Translations under genes and position numbers: made by a program | Assembly (NCBI RefSeq): GCF_025909975.1 | Contig: NZ_JAPCIO010000007.1 | Span: 62,345 to 126,344, forward strand | Reading direction: 5' to 3' | Source: Flavobacterium lacisediminis | Lineage (GTDB): Bacteria > Bacteroidota > Bacteroidia > Flavobacteriales > Flavobacteriaceae | DNA length: 64,000 nt | The notes under the pieces: model-generated | Databases searched by the model: none | What the model saw: only the letters and a program-made list of their open reading frames with translations | What the model was told of the DNA's origin: nothing | In this document: in pieces, positions 53,867-63,100 of the stretch | Layout: each line of letters begins with the position of its first letter | How positions within the stretch are numbered: the stretch's first letter is position 1

Positions 53867-53949
53867 ATTTTTATAGTCGCAGTTTTCAGTCGCAGTCGTA
53901 GTTCAAATTGATTTATTTCTGCCAACTGAGACTGTGACTGATCACTTTT

Positions 53950-55089
53950 TTATAACATTCCTTTGGTTGAAGGTAAAATCATTTTTTCTGTATCACGTTT
54001 TACCGCTACTTTTATTGCTTTTGCGAAGGCTTTAAAAATCGCTTCAATTTTGTGGTGTTCATTTGTGCCTTCAGCTTTGATATTTAAATTAGCTTTTGCG
54101 CCATCTGTGAATGATTTGAAGAAGTGAAAAAACATTTCCGTTGGCATTTGACCAATCATTTCACGTTTAAATTCGGCTTCCCAAACTAACCAATTTCTTC
54201 CACCAAAATCGATTGCTACTTGCGCTAAACAATCGTCCATAGGTAAACAAAATCCATAGCGTTCGATACCTAATTTATTTCCTAAAGCTTTTGCAAAAAC
54301 TTCTCCTAAAGCTATAGCGGTATCCTCAATCGTGTGGTGTTCGTCAACTTCTAGATCGCCTTTTACTTGAATATCTAAATCCATTTGACCGTGACGTGCA
54401 ATTTGGTCTAACATGTGGTCGAAAAAGGAAATTCCAGTGTTGATGTTGCTTTTTCCTGTTCCGTCTAAGTTTAAAGATATAGCGATATCTGTTTCATTTG
54501 TGATTCTTGAAATAGAAGCCGTTCTTTCATCCAATTTTAAAAACTCGTAAATCTTCTGCCAATCTATAGTTTGTAAAGCTATTACATTTTGTAATTCTTC
54601 CAATGAAGTTGCGATTTCATTTCCGCCCAAATTTTCTTCATTTTTAATAAAAATCGCTTTTGAACCAAGGTTTTTGGCCAATTCTACATCGGTAATTCTA
54701 TCACCAATTACGAATGAATTTTCCAAATCATATTCAGGATTATTCAAATACTTCGTTAACATTCCAGTTCTTGGCTTTCTGGTTGGCGCATTGTCTTCTG
54801 GAAAACTTTTATCGATAAAAATTTCATCAAATGTTACACCTTCATTTTCGAATGCTTTTAGAATAAAATTTTGGGTTGGCCAAAACGTTTCTTCTGGAAA
54901 GCTAGTTGTTCCCAAACCATCTTGATTGGTTACCATTGACAATTCAAAATCCAATTCTTTAGCTATTTTACTCAAGAATTGAAAAGCCTTTGGGTAAAAT
55001 TCTAATTTGGATAAACAATCTAATTGATAATTTTTTGGTTCTAAAACCAAAGTTCCATCTCTATCTATAAATAATACTCTTTTCGGCAT
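53950..55089 (-). CDS. hisB: HisB, bifunctional histidinol-phosphatase/IGP dehydratase
   Basis: The 379-residue protein has an N-terminal HAD phosphatase ([12 protein letters not shown] with the DRD nucleophile, [17 protein letters not shown]) and a C-terminal dehydratase (about 190-379; [50 protein letters not shown] with the metal-binding HH pairs). Its start lies 29 bases inside the end of hisC, indicating translational coupling. Confidence 0.95.
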   Translation of the reverse strand: MPKRVLFIDRDGTLVLEPKNYQLDCLSKLEFYPKAFQFLSKIAKELDFELSMVTNQDGLGTTSFPEETFWPTQNFILKAFENEGVTFDEIFIDKSFPEDNAPTRKPRTGMLTKYLNNPEYDLENSFVIGDRITDVELAKNLGSKAIFIKNEENLGGNEIATSLEELQNVIALQTIDWQKIYEFLKLDERTASISRITNETDIAISLNLDGTGKSNINTGISFFDHMLDQIARHGQMDLDIQVKGDLEVDEHHTIEDTAIALGEVFAKALGNKLGIERYGFCLPMDDCLAQVAIDFGGRNWLVWEAEFKREMIGQMPTEMFFHFFKSFTDGAKANLNIKAEGTNEHHKIEAIFKAFAKAIKVAVKRDTEKMILPSTKGML

Positions 55090-56122
55090 TGTTGAAGGTT
55101 TTTAATAATTCAATAATTTGTTCGGTTTCTTCTTTCGTTCCAATACTAATTCGCAAGCAATTTTCGCATAATGGTTGATTGCTTCTGTTGCGAACCACTA
55201 CTCCATTATCTATAAATTGTTGGTATCTGAAATTGGCATCATCTACTTTAATCAAAATAAAATTAGCATCTGATGGATAAATTTTTTCAACAAATTCACA
55301 TTTTGAAAGTGCTTCAATTAACTTATTTCGCTCCACTAGTATCTTTCTAACTTGAGTTGACAAAGTGTTTTGCAATAATTTTTTCACCGCAGTTTCTTGA
55401 GACAAACCGTTGATATTGTATGGTGGTTTTATTTTATTTAAAACAGAAATAATTTCTCTTGATGCATATAAAATTCCAATACGTAAACCCGCCATTGCAT
55501 AGGCTTTTGATAAAGTTTGCGTAATAATCAAATTAGGAAAATCTTTCAAAACAGTTAACCAACTTTCATCTTTTGAAAAATCGATATATGCTTCATCAAT
55601 TACAACTAAACCTTTGAATTGATTCAAAATTTTAACAACAGATGAGTCTGTAAAAGAATTTCCTGTTGGGTTATTTGGCGAACACAAGAAAATTATTTTC
55701 GTATTGATGTCAACTGCATTCAAAATAGCATCTACATTAGGTTGAAATTCTTCATTTAACAAAACTTCACGATTTTCAATAGCGTTGATATTTGCTAGAA
55801 CGCCATACATTCCATACGTTGGTGGCAATGTAATGATATTATCGCGATTCGGTTCACAAAACGCTCTGAAAATCAAATCTAAGACTTCATCGCTACCATT
55901 TCCTAATAAAATTCTGTCTTTTGAAACATTATTTCTATCAGCGATTATTGCTTTTAATTCCTTTTGTTGTGGATCTGGATAACGATTTATGCCATTTGTA
56001 AAAGGATTTTCATTAGCATCTAGGTAAATCATAGGTTTTGTAAACTGTTCAAATTCATCACGTGCTGAGGAATATGGACTCATTTTTTTTACGTTTTCTC
56101 TGATTAGGTTTTCTAAATTCAT
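55061..56122 (-). CDS. hisC: HisC, histidinol-phosphate aminotransferase
   Basis: The 353-residue class II PLP aminotransferase shows [48 protein letters not shown] and the PLP-binding Lys in [16 protein letters not shown]. It overlaps the hisB start by 29 bases and follows hisD by five bases. Confidence 0.95.
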   Translation of the reverse strand: MNLENLIRENVKKMSPYSSARDEFEQFTKPMIYLDANENPFTNGINRYPDPQQKELKAIIADRNNVSKDRILLGNGSDEVLDLIFRAFCEPNRDNIITLPPTYGMYGVLANINAIENREVLLNEEFQPNVDAILNAVDINTKIIFLCSPNNPTGNSFTDSSVVKILNQFKGLVVIDEAYIDFSKDESWLTVLKDFPNLIITQTLSKAYAMAGLRIGILYASREIISVLNKIKPPYNINGLSQETAVKKLLQNTLSTQVRKILVERNKLIEALSKCEFVEKIYPSDANFILIKVDDANFRYQQFIDNGVVVRNRSNQPLCENCLRISIGTKEETEQIIELLKTFNNAEKSIIYR

Positions 56123-56127
56123 AGCAT

Positions 56128-57402
56128 TTATTTTAGTCTTAATGTAACAGCATTTTTGTGTGCCTGCAAACCTTCGGCTTCTGCCATAGTTTCAATTGCT
56201 TTTCCGATGTTTTGAATTCCTTCATTTGATATTTTTTGGAATGTCATTGCTTTTAAGAAACTATCTAGATTTACACCGCTATAACTCTTGGAATAGCCGT
56301 TTGTTGGTAAAGTGTGATTGGTTCCTGAAGCATAATCTCCTGCGCTTTCTGGAGTAAAATTTCCAATAAAAATCGAACCTGCATTTTGAATGCCATCAAC
56401 GAAATAATCTTCATTCTTAGAACATACGATAAAATGCTCAGGACCGTATTCGTTAATTAACGATAAAGCTGTCTTTTCGGTTTCAACGAAGATTAATTTT
56501 GAATTATTTATAGCTACTTGAGCGATTTCTTGTCTTGGCAGTTCTTTTAATTGCTTGTAAACTTCTTCTTCTACATCATTCAAAATGTTTTTGTTAGTAG
56601 TTACCAAAATCACTTGGCTATCTTTTCCATGTTCGGCTTGACTTAGCAAATCAGAAGCTACGAAACTTGGAATGGCGGTTTCATCTGCATATACTAATAA
56701 TTCACTTGGACCAGCAGGCATATCAATAGCAACTCCGTTTTGAGAAGCAAATTGTTTAGCTATCGTTACAAATTGATTTCCAGGACCGAAGATTTTATAT
56801 ACTTGAGGAATAGTTTCTGTACCAAAAGTCATTCCGGCAATCGCTTGAATTCCGCCCACTTTATAGATTTTAGTTACACCACATAAATCAGCAGCATACA
56901 AAATTGCAGAATTAATTTTTCCATTTTTATCAGAAGGCGAACACATAATAATTTCTTTACAACCTGCTAATTTTGCAGGTACTGCCAACATTAAAACCGT
57001 AGAAAACAAAGGAGCCGTTCCACCAGGAATGTACAATCCTACTTTTTGAATTGGACGTTTTTCTTGCCAACACGTAACTCCAATAGTAGTTTCTACCACA
57101 ATTTTATCTGTTTTTTGAGCTGCGTGAAATTGTTCGATATTCGATTTGGCTAATTGAATGGCTTCTTTTAATTCGTTTGAAACTTCTTTTTTAGCTATTT
57201 CAATTTCTTCTGGAGTTACTTGAATATTTTCTAAAGTTACACCATCAAAGAAAGATGCATATTTTGCTATGGCTTTATCGCCTTTTTGTTGTACTTCTTT
57301 GAAGATTTGCTTTACCGTTTCTTCAACATCTGAAAATGTTTGAGTTGGTCTTTTGCAAATTTCTGACCAAGTTTCAGGTTGTGGATTATATATTTTTTTC
57401 AT
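56128..57402 (-). CDS. hisD: HisD, histidinol dehydrogenase
   Basis: The 424-residue enzyme oxidises histidinol to histidine with NAD and zinc. VGLYIPGGTAPLFSTVLMLAVPA (about 127-149), IFGPGNQFVTIAKQ, SDLLSQAEHGKDSQVIL and the zinc-binding His in SAGDYASGTNHTLPTNG are typical. It lies 32 bases after hisG. Confidence 0.96.
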   Translation of the reverse strand: MKKIYNPQPETWSEICKRPTQTFSDVEETVKQIFKEVQQKGDKAIAKYASFFDGVTLENIQVTPEEIEIAKKEVSNELKEAIQLAKSNIEQFHAAQKTDKIVVETTIGVTCWQEKRPIQKVGLYIPGGTAPLFSTVLMLAVPAKLAGCKEIIMCSPSDKNGKINSAILYAADLCGVTKIYKVGGIQAIAGMTFGTETIPQVYKIFGPGNQFVTIAKQFASQNGVAIDMPAGPSELLVYADETAIPSFVASDLLSQAEHGKDSQVILVTTNKNILNDVEEEVYKQLKELPRQEIAQVAINNSKLIFVETEKTALSLINEYGPEHFIVCSKNEDYFVDGIQNAGSIFIGNFTPESAGDYASGTNHTLPTNGYSKSYSGVNLDSFLKAMTFQKISNEGIQNIGKAIETMAEAEGLQAHKNAVTLRLK

Positions 57403-57434
57403 GATTCTTTATTCTAATTTCTTTATACTATTTT

Positions 57435-58292
57435 CTATAAAACCATTTTTTCAATTGGGCAGACTAAAATTCCTTCTGCTCCAGCTTCTTTTAGTTGGTC
57501 GATGACTTCCCAGAATTTATCTTCATCGATAACAGAATGAACGCTGCTCCAACCTTCTTCTGCTAATGGCATAACTGTTGGACTTTTCAATACAGGAAGA
57601 ATTTTACTGATTTCTGAGATTTTATCATTGGGTACATTCATCAAAATATATTTTGATTTTCTTGATCGTAAAACCGATTGGATTCTAAATTGTAATTTAG
57701 CTACTACTTGTTTTGCTTCCTCTGAAATTTGAGGAGAAACCGCTAAAACAGCTTCACTTTTTAAGATTACTTCTACTTCTTTTAAACCGTTTTTAAATAA
57801 GGTACTTCCGCTTGAAACGATATCTACAATCGCATCTGAAAGTCCGATGTTTGGGGCAATTTCAACCGAACCTGAGATTTGGTGAATGTCTACAGAAATT
57901 CCTTTCGAAGAAAAGTAGTCTACAACCGTTTTTGGATATGAAGTGGCAACACGTAATCCGTTTAAATCTTGAATAGAATTGTAGTTGAAATTCTTTGGAA
58001 CCGCTACTGAAACTTTACATTTGGAGAAACCTAATTTTTCTGCAATTTGAATATTTTGACCTTTTTCAACCAAAAGATTATCGCCTACAATCGCAATATC
58101 AACTACACCATCAATCAAATATTGAGGAATATCGGAATTACGTAAATAATACACTTCTAAAGGAAAATTGGAAGCGGTAACTTTGAGTTGGTCATTTCCA
58201 TTGTACACTGAAATTCCGCAATCTTTTAGGATTTGAATACTTTCATCGTGAAGGCGACCAGATTTTTGAATAGCAATTTTTAACGTGTTCAT
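57435..58292 (-). CDS. hisG: HisG, ATP phosphoribosyltransferase (long form)
   Basis: The 285-residue length fits the long form, which has its own C-terminal regulatory domain (about 210-285, MNVPNDKISEISKILPVL) and needs no HisZ. The catalytic part has IAIQKSGRLHDESIQILKDCG, DIAIVGDNLLVEKG and the PRPP-binding IVDIVSSGSTLFKNGL. It is the first and feedback-inhibited step of the pathway and the first gene after the attenuator. Confidence 0.95.
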   Translation of the reverse strand: MNTLKIAIQKSGRLHDESIQILKDCGISVYNGNDQLKVTASNFPLEVYYLRNSDIPQYLIDGVVDIAIVGDNLLVEKGQNIQIAEKLGFSKCKVSVAVPKNFNYNSIQDLNGLRVATSYPKTVVDYFSSKGISVDIHQISGSVEIAPNIGLSDAIVDIVSSGSTLFKNGLKEVEVILKSEAVLAVSPQISEEAKQVVAKLQFRIQSVLRSRKSKYILMNVPNDKISEISKILPVLKSPTVMPLAEEGWSSVHSVIDEDKFWEVIDQLKEAGAEGILVCPIEKMVL

Positions 58293-58354
58293 TTTAATTT
58301 TATTTAATTTTAAAATGAGTACACCAAGAAGTTTTTAAAAAATGCTTACCAACA

Positions 58355-58386
58355 AAAAACCCGCTTGATGTACTCAAACGGGTTTC
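58355..58386 (-). terminator. his attenuator terminator
   Basis: On the minus strand AACCCG-T-TTGA / TCAA-G-CGGGTT forms an 11-pair stem with a 5-base loop and is followed by TTTTTT. It lies between the His-codon leader frame and hisG, as in classical his attenuators. Confidence 0.85.
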
Positions 58387-58416
58387 TGATTTATATGATT
58401 TAATTACATAGCATCA

Positions 58417-58470
58417 TTACTTCGCTTGAGCGGAGGTATGATGATGATGATGTAATTGATTTAAAAACAT
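58417..58470 (-). CDS. hisL: his operon leader peptide (five His codons)
   Basis: The 17-residue frame reads MFLNQLHHHHHTSAQAK and stops with TAA at 58419-58417. Five consecutive CAT codons make its translation sensitive to charged tRNA-His. When histidine is scarce, the ribosome should stall there and prevent the terminator at 58355-58386 from forming. This is the classical his attenuation mechanism; here it is inferred from layout, but the sequence is very specific. Confidence 0.88.
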   Translation of the reverse strand: MFLNQLHHHHHTSAQAK

Positions 58471-58494
58471 AATTTCTGTTATTATTTAACTCTG

Positions 58495-58528
58495 CAAATG
58501 TAACAACTAATTTTTCGAATAAACAAAA
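58495..58528 (-). promoter_or_regulatory. Promoter of his operon
   Basis: On the minus strand a -33 TTTTG (58528-58524) and -7 TACATTTG (58502-58495) are 21 bases apart, matching the Bacteroidota consensus. The leader peptide starts 25 bases downstream of the -7 box. Confidence 0.7.
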
Positions 58529-58551
58529 GTTTTTGAAAATTTATATTTTGT

Positions 58552-59052
58552 TTAGTGATCATCGTTATCTAATTCTTGCTCTTTATTTTCTATTGAAGCG
58601 TTGCTATTATTAGCATTTTCTCTGATTTCAGTATGACGAATTTCACCACCAGAAGTTCCAACAGACTTAGACAAAACTGCAGCGCCAATTGCTAAAACCA
58701 AGACAACAAAAGAAACAATTGATGCTTTTGCATGCTTTTTCACATTGGCAACTAAGCCTAAAATCGAAAGAATTCCTACAACATAAAGAACTTTCATAAA
58801 GGTTTCAGCAATTTCTTCATGTTCGTGAATGATTTCGTGTGAAGTGCCTAACTCTTCAACAATTTCTTCTGCTCCTTCTCCTGTCATCATAGTAGCTTTT
58901 GCCATAATCATACAAACAATAAAAATGACATAAGCTGTATTAACTAAAATAGTTTGTTTTTTAATGATTCCATAAGCTAAAATTCCTATTCCAAAGAATA
59001 ATCCAATAATCGGAAAATGGTTAAAAACCATGTGTAAATGTGCGTCGTTCAT
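58552..59052 (-). CDS. Small four-helix membrane protein of efflux operon
   Basis: The 166-residue protein has four hydrophobic segments (about 12-30, 36-52, 84-102, 108-128) and a polar, acidic tail ending DNDDH. Histidines cluster in the N-terminal NDAHLHMVFNHFP and in the loop HEIIHEHEE, suggesting metal binding. It ends the minus-strand efflux operon, 12 bases after the adaptor gene, so a role in metal resistance is plausible. No named family is clear to me. Confidence 0.65.
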   Translation of the reverse strand: MNDAHLHMVFNHFPIIGLFFGIGILAYGIIKKQTILVNTAYVIFIVCMIMAKATMMTGEGAEEIVEELGTSHEIIHEHEEIAETFMKVLYVVGILSILGLVANVKKHAKASIVSFVVLVLAIGAAVLSKSVGTSGGEIRHTEIRENANNSNASIENKEQELDNDDH

Positions 59053-59064
59053 AATTTTTATTTT

Positions 59065-60177
59065 TTAATTAGTTAAATCGAAAACTCCTTTGGTTAGAAT
59101 TTTTGAGTTTTCATTGATGGTTTCGTTTGATAAAATTTCAACGAATTGTTCTGATTTTTCGCCAATGTTTACCAATGTTTTCTTAAAAATATAATTGCCT
59201 CTGTTTTCTTGTAATAAATGTACGAAATTTTTGTTGTTTTCAGTGATTAATGCATCAATAGGAATTCCTAACCCTTTTTTAGAACTAATCACTATTCCAG
59301 CTTCAACAAACATTCCTGATAGTAATTTAGCTTTGTCAATTGGATTTAAAACTCCAAAAACGGAGATGGTTCTATCTTTATTTTCAATCGATTTTCCAAC
59401 CAATTGTACTTTTGAAGTAAAAACATCTTTACTAGCCTCTGGAATGGTAAAACTAATATTTTGACCTTGTTTTACATGTAAAATATCTTTTTCGAAAATG
59501 CTTAAATTTAAGTGTAAATAATTGGTATCTACAACTTCTAAAATTACATCAGATGGAGACATGAACATCCCGACATTAGCATTCATAACGGTAATGTCTC
59601 CCGAAATTGGTGATGTTAACGTGATAACGGATGTAAATCTTCCCTTTTCAACATTTGCTGGATTGATGTTTAGTAAAAGTAATTTTTCGCGTAATCCTTG
59701 ATACATTCCTTTTGCTTGACGGTAATCGCTTTCTGCTTTTAGGTAATTCTTTTGTGATGTAATTTTTTCATTATACAACGTTTTCTGACGCTCAAATTCT
59801 GATTTTAAATAATTAATTTGTTCAGCTACTTCTACATAGTCTTTTTGAATGTCTAAATATTCTGTGTTTTCCAATGTTATTAAAGCTTGTCCTTTTGAAA
59901 CTTTATCACCTACTAATAACTTAGTTGCTTTTACATAACCGCCAATAAAAGGTGTTATTTTAGCTCGATATTGTGGTGGAACATCAATTTTACCAGATGC
60001 TTTTACTGTAACATCAAAATCTTGTTCTGATGGTGAACCAACAAGCATTCCTGAGGATTTAAATTGTTCTGCAGTAACCGTTATTAATCCATCATCTTTA
60101 ACTGTTTCTTCAACTACTTCGTTTTTACATGAAATAGAAAAAGTAACTAAAGCTAGTATGTATAAAATCTTTTTCAT
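59065..60177 (-). CDS. RND efflux periplasmic adaptor (CusB/CzcB-like)
   Basis: The 370-residue protein has a lipoprotein signal (ALVTFSISCKN, Cys17) and the membrane-fusion layout: barrel-sandwich parts (GKIDVPPQYRAKITPFIGGYV and VGDKVSKGQALITLENTEYL), a helical hairpin (about 120-170), a beta-barrel and a membrane-proximal domain. It links the inner-membrane pump to the outer-membrane channel. It lies eight bases after the RND gene. Confidence 0.88.
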   Translation of the reverse strand: MKKILYILALVTFSISCKNEVVEETVKDDGLITVTAEQFKSSGMLVGSPSEQDFDVTVKASGKIDVPPQYRAKITPFIGGYVKATKLLVGDKVSKGQALITLENTEYLDIQKDYVEVAEQINYLKSEFERQKTLYNEKITSQKNYLKAESDYRQAKGMYQGLREKLLLLNINPANVEKGRFTSVITLTSPISGDITVMNANVGMFMSPSDVILEVVDTNYLHLNLSIFEKDILHVKQGQNISFTIPEASKDVFTSKVQLVGKSIENKDRTISVFGVLNPIDKAKLLSGMFVEAGIVISSKKGLGIPIDALITENNKNFVHLLQENRGNYIFKKTLVNIGEKSEQFVEILSNETINENSKILTKGVFDLTN

Positions 60178-60185
60178 TTGAATTT

Positions 60186-63100
60186 TTATAAATTGATATA
60201 TTGTAAATCTAATTGTGTCTTGTTATATTGAATAACTGCGTCTAAATATTCCACCTGAATAGTTGTAGCATTTTCTAAACTTAAAATGTATTGAAAAAAG
60301 TCAATTTCACCATGTTTATAGCTACTATTGGCAACTTTAATAATTTCTTCAGATACTTTCTTTCCGTATTGATTATAGTAATCGATGGCTTGTTGGTATT
60401 GATTTAACTCGCTACTCTTTTGATTAATATAAGCATCAATTTTTGTTTGTTCGTTTTGCTTTTGTTGCTCCCAAGCTTGAGATTCTAATTTAGCTACTTT
60501 TGATTTGGCTATGTTTCCATTAAACAAAATTGGAACTGATAATCCAACTTGAAAACCATACAAAGATTGTGAAATTCCAGTATTTTTTCCTTGAAAATAT
60601 TCCAAATTTAAATTGGGTAACCAGTTTTGTTTTTGTAAACTTTCATTTGATTTGTATTTTTTTGTAACACTTTCTAAATAAGAAGTATATAATTCTTTAC
60701 TTGAAGTGTTTTTTAAATTAATTAATGGTTTAATTTCTGATGATTCAACCACTATTTTTTCATCACTTTGTACTAATGATTGTAACAATTCTAACTGAGC
60801 TGCTTTGGTTTTATCTATTTGAGATAACTTGGTTCTAATCTGTCTAAATTTTGCTTCAGCTGTAATTTTTTCTAAGTAGTTAGTTTCGCCTAATTCAAAT
60901 CTTCTGTCGCTTGCTTTTGAGAAATTTTGGTATAAACTATCTAAATACTGGTACAATTTTTCTTGATGCTTTAAATAAACGATTTCATGATATACTTTTG
61001 AAACTTCAAGAGAAAGTTTATTTTTCTGGATTTCAAAACCTGCTTTTTCTTTTTCATACTCAGCCGAATTTACTTTTCGTTGTGCACCATAAACCGTTGG
61101 AAAAGCAAACGATTGTTGCGCTCCAAACACTTTTAAAGGCTGATTGTTTAAAGCTAAATTGTTTTGATCGTAACTGTAATACACATTCGTTTTTTCAAAA
61201 TCGTATGCTAGTTTTATTGCTACTTTTGCTTTATCAACTTGCAATTGACCAGATTTTATATTTTTATTGTTGGTAATTGCCTTGGAAACCAAACTATCTA
61301 ATTCTGGATTACTTTGTTGGCTATAACCTAACAACGAACTGAATAACAAAAAGATGATGATATTATTGTTTTTCATTTTTTTGAATTTTAGTTTTTTCTC
61401 TTCTTTTTCGTCATAAATTTTAAATAAAACAGGTAAAACGATTAAGGTTAAAAGTGTTGCTGTTATTAAACCTCCAATTACAACGGTTGCTAACGGACGT
61501 TGCACCTCTGCTCCTGCTCCTGTTGAAATGGCCATTGGCAAAAATCCTAAAGCAGCAGCAGCAGCAGTTAATAATACTGGACGAAGTCTATCTGTTGTTC
61601 CTTTTAAAATCAGTTCGTTCATGTTTTTCATGCCGCTGTGTTTTAATTCTTTGAAATGTTCAATTAATACAATTCCGTTTAGCACTGCAATTCCGAAAAG
61701 AGCGATAAAACCAACACCCGCTGAAATACTAAATGGTAAATCGCGCATCCATAGAAATAAAATTCCTCCCACAGCAGAAAGCGGAATAGCGGTATAAACC
61801 ATCATTGCTTCCTTGATAGAACCAAAAGCAAAATGCAGTAAGATAAAAATTAAAAACAAAGCAATTGGAACTGCAATCATTAATCTGGCTTTAGCGCTTT
61901 CTAAGTTTTCAAATTGACCGCCGTAAGTAACACGATATCCTGGAGGCAAATCAACTTTAGCTTCAATAATTTTCTTAACGTCATCTACAACACTTTGTAA
62001 ATCACGGTTTCTTACGTTGATTCCTACCACAATTCTTCTATTGGTGTTATCTCTTGAAATTTTAGCTGGTCCTTCTGTATATTCAATTTTAGCTAGTTCT
62101 CGTAATGGGATTTGCTCTCCATTTGGTGTAGAAACATATAAATTTCGTAAATCTTCAATATCCGTTCTATTGGTTTTATCTAAACGAATGACCATATCAA
62201 AACGTTTTTCACCTTCAAATACATTTCCTACTACTTTTCCAGCAAATCCTAGAGCAATCATTTCATTTAAATCGGCAATATTTAAGCCGTAGCGAGCGAT
62301 TTTACTTCTATCGTATTGAACAAACATTTGTGGTAAACCTTCTGTTTTTTCAATGATAATATCAGAAGCTCCTTCTACATTTCGTATAGTTTTCTCTACT
62401 TCGTGTGCTTTTTTGGCTAAAATATCTAAATCTTCACCAAATATTTTAATCGCCACATCAGAACGAGAACCTGAAATTAATTCGTTAAAACGCATTTCGA
62501 TAGGTTGCGTAAATTCGATTTCCATGTTTGGAATTTGTTTTTCTAAAGCTTCCTTAATTTTATCCGCCAATTCATCTTTAGAATCTGCAGAAACCCATTC
62601 TGATTTTGGTTTTAGTTTTATAATGACATCACTTTCTTCCATACTCATTGGATCGGTTGGTACTTCGGCAGCACCAATTCTACTCACCACTTGTTCAACT
62701 TCTGGAAAGTTTTTTAAGATGATATTTTCAATTTTAGTCGTAGTTTCAATAGTTTTAGATAGTGAAGTTCCTGTTTTTAAAACGGGTTGAATTACAAAAT
62801 CACCTTCATCTAATTGAGGAATAAATTCGCCACCCATGGTTGAAAATAAAGCTATCGCCATGAAAAGCAAGGCAACCGCACCATATAAAACTTTCTTGGT
62901 ATTGTGTAAAGCCCATTTGATTACAGGCAGATACCATGAATTTAATTTATTGATTAATCGTTGTGAAAACGAATTAGGGTTTTCCTTTTGTGGTTTTAAA
63001 AATAATGATGCTGCCACTGGAACATAAGTAAAGCAGAATAACATAGCACCTAATAATGCAAAACTAAAGGTCATTGCCATAGGTTTGAACATTTTTCCTT

